DNA from: Chlamydomonas sphaeroides
Taxonomy: Eukaryota; Chlorophyta; Chlorophyceae; Chlamydomonadales; Chlamydomonadaceae
Length of the DNA: 26,510 nt
Assembly (NCBI GenBank): GCA_001662425.1
Contig: BDDC01001421.1
Location: 1-26,510, forward strand
Direction: 5' to 3'
This document shows, piece after piece, positions 9,051 through 17,768 of the stretch; the first letter of the stretch is position 1; every line of letters starts with the position of its first letter. Position numbers and translations under genes: made by a program. The notes beneath the pieces are model-generated. The model was not told the origin of the DNA. It did not search any database and worked only from the letters and a program-made list of their open reading frames with translations.

Positions 9051-12000
9051 TCAGTGGCCCTGCAGTAGCCAGTCCATGCTGGCCATCAGCGCGTCGCCGT
9101 CGGCGGCACCGGCGGCGGCGGCGCCGCCAGCTCCGCCACTGCCGTGGCCGTTGTTCTGCTGGGCCTGGGCCTCGGCCTGGCGGGGCGTGGAGTCGTCGTC
9201 CATGGCGCCCGCCGCCGCTGCCGCAAAGGCCGCGTCCATCTCAGCCTCCATCGCCGCCGCCGCCTCGGCCTTGACCGCCACCGCCCTCAGGGCCGCGGCC
9301 TGCGCCGCCGCCGCCTCGTCGGCGCCACCGCCAGACGAGCGCCGCGGCCCGAACCCGGCCTCAGCCCTGGGGTCACGCGCCGACGCGGCCGCTGCGGCCG
9401 CCGCCGCCGAGTCGTACCGGGACAGCTCAGCCGACAGCGCCGCCGCCGCCTCCATGGCGGTCGCGGCCGGCGACGGGTCGCCGGTTGCGGCGCCGCCGGG
9501 CCAGCCCATGTAGCAGGGGGCGGACCGACGGCTGTGAAGGCCCGCGCCGTAGCCGTTCTGGTGCTGCGGGGCGTGGGGGTGCTGGGATGTCGGGTGCGGC
9601 GGCTGCGGCCGCTGGTCGGCGCCTAGCAGCAGCTGCTGCGGCTGCATCGGCGGCTGGCGGTAGGCCTGCAGAGCCGACGGCGGCGGCGCAAAGGCGTCCG
9701 CGCCTCCGCTGCTGGAGGACAGCCGCAGCGGCGCGCCGGTGGTGACGGAGCGGTCCGGCATCGGCGGCGGCGCCTGCAGAGACGGCGGCGGCGCGCCGCC
9801 GCCACTGGACTCGCGGCGAGTCAGCTCGCCGCTGCCGGCGGCGTTGCTGGAGGTGGCGGCGCGCAGGTACGCCGCGATCTCGGCGGCGGTGGCGGGCCGG
9901 CCGCCGGCGGCGCCGACGCTGCCGCCGCTGGCGGTGGGGCCGACGGCGGCGATGGCACTCCGCGAACCATGACCTAGCAGTGCCTGGCGGACGGCGGTGG
10001 CGGAGGCAGGCGCGCCGGCGGCGGCGACGTCGACGGGGGCGTCGAGGCTGCCGCTGAAGCGCCGCCAGAGCTCCTCGTCAGAGCTGGGTCCCTCGGGGGT
10101 GGCGCCGCCGCCGCGCGTCGGCAGCGGCGGCATCGACGGGAAGTGCGGCGGCGACTGCATCATGTGCATGCGCTGCTGCCCCCCGGCGCCCTGCTGCTGC
10201 TGCTGCGCGGCGTAGTGCTGCCGCTGCACCTGCATCTGCTGCACCTGCCGCTGGTGCGCGCTGAAGGGCGACAGCGGCGGCAGCGGCGGCGCGTTCTCGG
10301 AGCCGTGCCGGCCGGGCCAGCCGCCGCCGCCCACGCCGGGCTCGGCCCAGGCGGCGGCCGCGGCGGCAAACGGCGACGCACCGCCGTCGCCATACCCGGC
10401 CGCGGCGGTGCCGCCGCCGGTGCTGCCGGTGTGGCTGCCGCGTGGCGGCATCTCCAGGAGCGACGGCCCGTGGGTGGACCCGCCAGATCCAGGCCACGGG
10501 CCCATGCCGGATCCCGTTCCGGATCCGCGAGCGGATGCGGATCCGTGGATCGGTAGCCCCATGCAGCCGTCCACAGAGTGCACCCGCGAGCGGGCCCCAC
10601 CCGACTGAGGCTCGGGGCCGCGGCCGGCGGCGCCGACGGGGCTGGCGCCAACGGCGGCGTTGAAGCCGCCAAAGCCGCCGCCGGCGGACACGCCGGAGTA
10701 CGAGGCGCGGTGCGTAGGCGCTGAGGCCTGCTAGGATGGGGCGAGGCAAGGGACGAGGTTGGGTAACAGGTGCCAGGCGGCCGCGACGGTGCGCCGAGCA
10801 CCCAGCAGCAACACGCATCCCCTGACTCCTGTTGCCAAACCCAGCCCGCACCGTCTCCACACCGCACCTGACGGCCCATGCTAGCGCTTGCGCCCCCCTG
10901 CCACGGCCCGGTCGTCGAGGACTGCCGGCAGCCCGATGGCGGCGCCGCCAAGCCGCCGCCGCCGTCGGCGCCGACGGCGCCGGGCCGCGTGTCGACGATG
11001 CCGTGCGAGTACGGCGCCGCGGCGGCGCCGCTAGCCCACGGCGGGCTGCCCGACTGGCGCGCTAGGCCGACGCCGCCGCCACCGCTGGGATAGGCCGGAG
11101 GGTGGCCCTGATAGCTCTGGCTGCGGCCGCGGCCGCCCGGCTGCGCGTCGTACGGCGGCGGCGGGATGTACGGCTGGAGCGACGGCAACGCGCCGCCGCC
11201 GCTCTCGTCGCTGATGCCGTAGCTCGGCCGGCGGGCGTATGAACCCGGGCCGAGCGGCTCGGAGGCGGGCATCGGCGGCGGCGCCGTCGACACCGGCGGC
11301 GCCGCTGGCGGCGGCGCGCCTCCGGCGGTGTACGTTCCGGTCCACGAGCCGCCGCCGCCGCCGATGGTCAGCGTCAGCGGCGCCGATGTCGGCAGCGCCG
11401 TCGTCAGCGACCCGCCGCGGCTCATAGGGTCGGCTGCGCCGCTGGCGCCGCCGTCGCCGCCGTCGGTCCAGCGCAGCGGCCCCGTCGCGCCGGCGGCGCT
11501 GCCGGGCAGCGCCGTCGCCGTCGTGACGACCGACGAGCAGGGGCCGACGGTGGTGCAGCCGCCCAGCGTGTCGCGGAGCGAGGGCACCTGAGAGTCCTCG
11601 CCCTCGGCGCCGCCGCTGCCGCTGCCGCTGTTGCGCGGTCCCGACTCGGTCGCCTCGCCGCCGCGCGCCTCGCGCTGGCGGCGCTTGCGGGCGGCGGCCG
11701 AGGCGGCGGCGTGGATGTGTTTGGTCTTGTGGTAGTACTGCGCGGCGGGCAGGGGCATGGGCGAGGCATGCATACGGGGGTGACGGGTAGCACGTTCGCA
11801 GTGGCCAGCGAGCCGTGCGTCGCACACTACAGCAGCCAAGCGTACGTCCCGGCGTCTCCGGACTGTGCGTGCGCTACCGCTGCTCCTTTGAAGGCGGTAC
11901 GGTCACATCGTGCTGTCCCTGCCGCAAAGACCTCCCCTTCCTCCTCCCCTCGTCCGCACCTTGAGCTTGTACTTGGCCTGCCGTATTTCGTCCAGGCCGC

Positions 12001-13782
12001 TGTCAATGGTGTGGTCGGGGTCGGCCATCACCGCGGCGAGCTCCACCTCGATGCGCTCCTGGATGCGCTGCAGTTGTGGAGAGAGGTGGGCAGGGACGCG
12101 GAAAGGGAGGCGCGGCAAGGGGAGCGGAAGGAGGCGGTGGGAGGAGGAGGCGGTGCGCCAGAGACAGACGCAGCGGCCAGGCGCGCGTGTGTGAGCACCG
12201 CACGAGCCACGGCCAGTCCGCTCGCTGACCCATCGGACCAGACTAACGTGATGCAACATAGGCAGGCCCACATCCCGCTCCCGCCTCTTCACCTCCTGCG
12301 TCTTCGCCCAGATCCCGGGCTTGGCAACCCCCCGCCTTTCCATCCCCCCCAGCTGCCCTGCCACGCCCCACCTGCTTGTCGTGCGGCTTCATGTTCTTAT
12401 CATCGCGGATGGTCGTCTGCGAGGGAGGGAGGGAGGGAGGGGGTCCGAGGCACGGCAGCGGCGCTTCGGTTGGTGCGTGCTCAGGACGCCCGCCCGCCTG
12501 CCCCCCACCCTCTCGCCCCAGTCCCGCACTTGCAGATTGTGCAGGCTGGCCAACTTGCGGTGCCACTTGAGCCACGAACCCTGCAGCCCCTTCCCCGGCT
12601 TCCCGACCGCTGCCCCCGCCAGCCCGCCGCACCTGCAGGTTGTGCAGGCTGGCCAGCTTGCGGTGCGGCCAGCGGTTGACCTTGTGCGCGCGGCAGGAGC
12701 GCTTCAGGCGGGACAGCGAGATGCGAAGCTGGCGGGCGGCGTCCTTGGAGGGCAGGTGGTACACCTGGGGGGAAGGAGAGGGAGAGGAGAGGGAGAGGCA
12801 GGGGGGACAAGGGAGGATCGAGGCGGGGACAGACGGGATGGCTAGGGAGCGAGACGAGTGCTAAGAGCGAGGGGAGCGAGTGCGGGAGGATGCTTGCGGT
12901 GGGCAGCGCATGGCGTTCGCGCGGCGTGCGGCGTTGGGGTGGGTGGCGTGGCGACTTGCTGGCCGATAGGCTCGCGTGGTGGCACACAGGGGCGTCGAGG
13001 CCGGGGGGCGGCGGCAGGGCGGCAGCAGGCAGGAGCGGCTGCCGCCAGCGAGAACATGGGCAGGCATGAACAGGCCAGTCATTCGAATACGGAGGGGATG
13101 GAGTTTGTGTGGGTCGGGGCGGTGGGTTGGGGCGACGGCGTCGAGGCCGGTCACAGGAGGTGCGGGTGTTTGGTTTCGATGATACTCGGACGTGCAGCAT
13201 TTCCGGGCGTGATGTCGGGCCGCATCGCGAATGGCGATCCGGGTGGTGACACGCGGCAGCTGGCCCGTGCGCGGGGAGGGCGAGCCAGGTGTGACCCGAG
13301 GCGGGCGGGTGCAAGCAGGCGGTTGTGTGACGCCACGACCGCCGCCGACACCCCGGCCCGAATGCGCCGCACTGCCCCCGCCAAGATGGCCCTAAGATGT
13401 TGGTGTTGTGCTAAGAGGTCGCTGGTGCTCCTATCAGCGCCCGAGTAGCGTGCCCGACTTCTGGCCGATCCAAATCGCGCACCGACTGCAACTCGGCCAG
13501 CGACACAGCGTCCTCAAGGCCGTCGCCGCCACGGTTGTCACCGTTATCGTCGCCGTCGACGTCGCTGGCGTCGCCGGCGGCAGAGGCGTCGACTATGGCG
13601 CGTTGAACGGCCGCTGGGCTGGGGTCGGGGCGCGCCGATAGCTTCAGGCCAGGTCGCGAGAGACCGATACCCCCCGGCGCTGCTCGCGGCGACAAACGGC
13701 GTGTGTCAACTCGCGGTGGGAGTGAGCAGGCGTCGGCGTCCGGCGCCGAGGGCCATCCGTGAGCTTGCAAGTGGGAGTCCAT
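9051..13782 (-). CDS. RWP-RK domain transcription factor, seven exons
   Basis: This is a plant/algal RWP-RK protein, a nuclear DNA-binding family tied to nitrogen responses and gametogenesis. The exons are 13483-13782, 12633-12764, 12530-12580, 12372-12416, 11960-12067, 10868-11737 and 9051-10727. All junctions are phase 0, giving about 1060 residues. The start is the first ATG after an in-frame TAA. The DNA-binding core runs from VSLAELQS (end of exon 1) through VYHLPSKDAARQLRI and LKRSCRAHKV to the signature NRWPHRKLASL at about residues 130-140. Exon 3 repeats the end of this core. Exons 4-5 give a charged helical stretch with AVMADPDHTIDSGLDEIRQA. Exon 6 opens with YYHKTKHIH and a basic ARKRRQREAR patch, a likely nuclear signal. 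The remaining 800 or so residues are Gly/Ala/Pro/Ser/Gln-rich and end in DALMASMDWLLQGH, possibly an activation or docking motif. The family call is very sure; inclusion of exon 3 and the member identity are not. Confidence 0.9.
12528..12665 (-). repeat. Tandem duplication of the end of the RWP-RK exon
   Basis: The last bases of exon 2 plus its donor (12631-12665) recur at 12528-12562, 103 bases further along the gene, with 32 of 35 positions identical. Both copies encode HRKLASLHNLQ followed by a GTGCGG donor. The three differences are CTG/TTG, AAC/AAT and CAG/CAA, all synonymous. The copy reads KW-HRK where the original has RWPHRK, so exactly the Pro codon is missing. A CAG acceptor at 12581-12583 would make the copy a 17-codon phase-0 exon. 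Confidence 0.85.
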
Positions 13783-14364
13783 GGCGCTTGAGTCGGCAAC
13801 GTGGCCGGGGTAAGCTGGGAGTGAGTGCGAGGGTGAGGACGCGTTAGGCGACCCTGCGGAAACGGGACCCACGCGGAAGTCTTAGTAGGAGACAGTGAAC
13901 TTCCGCGTGCGATGCAGCGCGAAGGAAGCCGCGAAAGGCCGCTCTCCCGCCCAGCCTGCGCGTCCTAACCTGGACGCGATATCATTGGCTAATTCACGTC
14001 CTGCCACGGCGCAATTGCCGCTGTGCACTCTTGCAGGTAGGCACTGGGGCCCGAGCGTTGCCTAGACGCGCCGTCCGCTCTCCTTGCAGCACGAGATGCG
14101 CCTAAATGCGTAGCCGGAATGCAGCTCGGCGATGCGGTGGGCGTGGCGTCTAGCCTTCAGAGGCGCAGCCCAACTGCACCGATAGTAATTTTCCGCGCCG
14201 TCGCTGCAATGGAGTTGCTGCAGTAACTAGGGAGCACGGTGCATATGCAGAACGTATGGGCGCGTGCTTTGCTCGCGTGTGTGCCAAGGCCCCAAGCATG
14301 CCGTACAGCATGCAATGGAGGTTGTAACCCACTGGGAAGAACCCTTCCTGAATACGTCGAAGCG
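13783..14364. promoter_or_regulatory. Divergent promoter region between the RWP-RK and DUF3228 genes
   Basis: These roughly 580 bases lie between two start codons facing away from each other, so both promoters and 5' UTRs must be here. An inverted CCAAT box (ATTGG) is at 13984-13988 in a locally AT-richer patch. No clear TATA box was seen. The DUF3228 coding region may begin upstream, at an in-frame ATG at 14245, which would shorten this interval. Confidence 0.55.
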
Positions 14365-17060
14365 ATGAGGTGCGCCACACGGCTAAGGGGAAGCTTAGGG
14401 TCAGCGCTTGCACGTTTACCGAACGCTGCTGCGAAGCGACAGCTTGCTTGCGCTGCGAGGACCAGCGCTACTAGCAGCATGTCTCAATACGTCACCAAGG
14501 ACTTCTGGCTGGACTCATTTGCGCTCAGACAATGGGACGACCCCAACTATGGGGGAAGTCGCATCAACTACGATAAGGCGGAGTTTGTGCAACGTATACA
14601 GCAGGAGCTAGATCAGGTGGGATGAATTGACGGCGCGGGGGCGGCATAGGTTGGGAGCCGAGGATGGGTGCGGCGGGCACAGCGCCCCGGCCACGCCCTC
14701 CCTCACCGCTGCGGTGGCCCAGAACTAGCCACTCGGATCCGGGGCGTGAAGCCGGAGAGACTAGGCGATGCGGCCGCTGCTTCTCCCGGCCGCCGCACGC
14801 CACGCAAGGTACCAGGCCCTTGCTGTGCTGCCGCCGCCGCAGCAGCGCAGCTGGGCGGCACCCCAAGACTCACCCACCCCAGGAATCGCGCCAGCTGGCT
14901 CCTGTCAGCTCAGGCGCCAGAGCCGCGCAGATCCATGGGCTGTGGCGGGACCAGGGCGCTTGGGCGCGGGCTTGGGGTGCCGGGACGGGTTTGTGTGCGG
15001 GGATGCGGGCTGCTCGTCGTCGGCCGCGCAGGTGGCAGGGGCGCGGGCGCCGCACAGGAGGCGGAGGCGGATGGGTGGGAAGGACAGGGGCACGGCATGG
15101 CGGGTGTGGGGGGGGGCGGGCTGCGGGGAGGGAAGGGTTGTGCAGCATGTGGGCGGCTAGTAGGAGGCTGCACACGCAGGCGGCCGCACTGACCCGCGAA
15201 TCCCCAGCCATCTAGACAGTCACCCAGTCACTCGTGCGCCCAAGCCCGGCCCGGCCCCGGACTCTGCGCTCCTCCACACCCCTACCCGCGGCACCTCGTC
15301 ACTTGGCCCTGCTCACTCTGTTCAAGGGGGGCCCAACCACATCAGCGAGTTAGAAACTTAGGATTAAGGCAACATGGCCTTCTCCTCTTCAGTACGCCTG
15401 AGGGGCTTCAGCCAGCGCTCTCACCACACCCTACACTGCATCTCTCACAACACCCGCTCGCGCAGGCCCCTCCTGGTGGAAGGCTAACTCCCTTTATGGC
15501 AAGCACACGCCCCTCCTCTTCGCTGCGCCTCATTTTCCGCGGCAGGCCCCTTGCATTCGCAGCAGGGCCCTTGCACTGTCTGTGACTCTGTGCCAAACCC
15601 TCTCCCCCACCATCCCATCACGCCCCAGGGCTCCCCCCTGGTGGACGGCTACGCTCCCTTCTGCAAGCACATTTTTGTGCCCAACTTTGTGGGCGCCAAG
15701 GTGGGCGCGCTGGAGATCAGCGACGCCAACCGGGGGCTGCTGCGGAGCGGCTACACCAAGAGGCGGCCCGAGGAGTTGGCGGTGCTGACGCGGTGAGGGG
15801 GGCCGGCTGTGGGAGCAGGGGTGTGGCAGGGAAGGGGTGCAATGGTGCGCTGGGGGTGGGCGCAAGGGAAAGGGACCCGTCAGTGGGGCGCGGCCAGCGG
15901 CCTGCCCCTGTACCCTCAGGCCGCGCCCCCCATCGCGCCCCCGCTGCCCTTCCTTCCCCGGTCGGATTGCGTATGGGCCTGCGGAACTCGCTCGCCAGCT
16001 GCCGCGCTCGTGCAGCGGTCCTCCGTGACACGCTGTTCGCAGGGCAGCCCATCCTCGTGCCAAACTCCCTCTCCTCCCCGCTCTCCCTCGTGCCAAACTC
16101 CCTCTCCTCCCCGCTCTCCCTCTCCATCCCGCCCCCCTAGCTGGTTCTCCGAACAGGACGTGCAGGTGCCGCAGGCCAAGCACCTGGACATCATCCTCTA
16201 CTCGCGCGAGCAGCTGGTCAAGGAGTACGAGGCCATGCCCACTAAGGAGGTGACAAGGGGCAGCCAACCTCTGCAGCAGTGCTCGTTGCGGCCTATGAAG
16301 GACAGGGCCCCCCACTGCGACCCACTCCCACGCCCTGCCGCCGCCTGCCCGAGCTTCGTTGTGTGCCGAAGCGCCGGGGAGCAGCAGCCGGCTAGGTTGT
16401 GCACACCAGCTTTCCAGGCGACACCGTGCCGACCAATGCAGTTCGGAGGAATGGAAGAAAGACATACGCACCGCTAGGCTGCTGGCTGCAGCCCTTTCCC
16501 ATGCCCCGAAGCACCTCTGCGCTCTGCCCTCTTTCCGTGCCGCAACCCCAGGGCGCGGGCTCCGAGCTGCCCGACGCGCCCTGGGGCATCATCAGCGTCA
16601 AGGCGCAGGACGAGGGCTACGAGACACCCATGCAGGTGCGGCGGCGCCCCGGCGCATGTCCCGTGCGTGTGTGGCGCAGTGTGCAGTGTGCAGGTGGAAT
16701 CCTGCAGCCCAGTGGCAGCTACGGACGGATGCCAACGGACTGGGCGCGATGAAGGACGGATGGGCGTGCACGTGCCAAGAGAAGGGGCAGCATTTGCCGG
16801 GGCTCGCAGCAGCACTGGGCGTGGCGTGATGAGGCGGCATCCCTAGTCGCCCGCGCCCTGCATTACGGCCCCGCCTCACGCCACGTGGCCTTGCGCTGCG
16901 GACCCTCCCCACGCAGCCCATCACGATGCTCCGCAACGCGCTTGGGCGGGAGGAGGGCGGCAGCGGCGTACGCCTGGACCGTGCGGCCTACGAGAAGAGC
17001 GTGGCGTACTGGGAGACGCATGCCACCATTGTGGCGGGGGAGCGTCCCAATGGCGAGTGA
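14365..17060 (+). CDS. DUF3228-family protein with probable organelle-targeting N-terminus, five exons
   Basis: This is a conserved protein of unknown function; I assign it to DUF3228 from memory of the family pattern. The exons are 14365-14616, 15629-15792, 16141-16249, 16552-16635 and 16917-17060, encoding 250 residues. Conserved blocks are DFWLDSFALRQWDDP, GYAPFCKHIFVPNF, NRGLLRSGYTKRR...LAVLTRWF (split across intron 2), DIILYSREQLVKEYEA, PWGIISVKAQDE, and ITMLRNALGREEGGSG...YEKSVAYWETHAT. The first 38 residues before MSQYV are rich in Arg and Ala and short of acidic residues, as in chloroplast or mitochondrial transit peptides. Possible starts are ATGs at 14245, 14365 and 14479; I chose 14365 because it gives a typical transit peptide. 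The gene diverges from the RWP-RK gene and is followed on the same strand by the phosphatase. Intron 1 is long (about 1 kb) and contains a decayed copy of the start of exon 2. Confidence 0.78.
15462..15512 (+). pseudogene. Decayed duplicate of the start of DUF3228 exon 2 inside intron 1
   Basis: This segment matches the acceptor and first codons of exon 2 (15626-15682), about 165 bases downstream. Shared blocks include CCTGGTGGA, GGCTA, CTCCCTT and GCAAGCACA. The copy reads LVEG-stop where the exon reads LVDGYAPF, and it differs in length, so it cannot serve as a working exon. The pyrimidine-rich bases just before each copy are also similar, which suggests the duplicated unit included the acceptor. 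Confidence 0.7.
16054..16119 (+). repeat. 33-bp tandem duplication in the pyrimidine tract of DUF3228 intron 2
   Basis: Two adjacent 33-base units, each beginning CTCGTGCCAAACTCCCT and ending in a CT-rich run, lie just upstream of the CCCTAG acceptor at 16140. The repeat doubles the polypyrimidine tract of this intron. A related GTGCCAAACCCTCTCC string precedes the exon 2 acceptor at about 15590. Confidence 0.9.
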
Positions 17061-17768
17061 GCCGCTGGAGGCGCTTGTGGAATTGGCCGCGTGGGCGGTT
17101 GCGGGCATCGGGGCGTCGATGGAAGGTTGCCGGACACGGTACTCGGATGAGGTGGGGTTGCCCTCAATGGCGCTGCGACGTCGCCATGAGGCTGGGACAG
17201 CGCACTTTCGATAAGAGCCTGATGGTTTGGCTCGTAGGCGACTAAGTAAGGACAGATGGCAGCGGGGGTCACTGTGATACGGCCGGTGGCCGCGCAGGTC
17301 CTTCCCGAGCTTACCAGGGGCGTCGTTGTGTGCGCATGTGGCGCATTATTTACTGGCGTGTTGTGGTTGTGCCCGAGGGAGGCGTGCCGACATGCGCGAA
17401 TGGAACATGGGGTCGCAGGGGTTGACAGGAGAAGAACCGTGCCGATGCCAACGACGCGCGTTTGATTTCGGGTGTACTTCACCAGATTCAGGGCAGTCGG
17501 AGCGCTCCTTTTAAGCAGTGGTATCGCGGAATGACTGCGTGCCGTTCAATTCGAGCGAATTGCCCAAAGCCCCAGTCGCTACTGCTGCTGTGGTATAGCG
17601 CTTGCGATACACACAGACCGACATCGCCGCGCTAGTGCAAACCCTTTGCAAGGGTCGTTGATACTCTCGAACTTCAGAGGCACAGCGTTGCACAGGCATA
17701 ACAGGTCAGCTTTAGGGCATCTTTAAGCTACTGGCGTGCTGCAGCTTCTTCACGCAAAGCAAGCGCTG
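17061..17768. other. Intergenic region between the DUF3228 and PPH1-like genes
   Basis: The two flanking genes are on the same strand. These roughly 700 bases must contain the 3' UTR of the first and the promoter of the second. I saw no TGTAA poly(A) signal, and small open frames here have no recognisable domain. The stretch at about 17460-17730 is less GC-rich than its surroundings, which fits a promoter. An in-frame TAA at 17724 precedes the phosphatase start. Confidence 0.5.

Noticed and set aside
8644..9513. 289-codon open frame on the plus strand
   Set aside because: It overlaps the end of the RWP-RK gene in antisense and consists mostly of Ala/Pro runs complementary to that exon.
10160..10867. 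Continuation of the exon 6 frame of the RWP-RK gene past 10868
   Set aside because: The frame stays open by chance. The GTGCGG donor at 10867 and the CAG acceptor at 10728 restore the longer conserved-composition frame down to 9051.
17736..17768. Upstream extension of the PPH1 N-terminus
   Set aside because: The extension would begin at GTG, not ATG. The first ATG after the in-frame TAA is at 17769.
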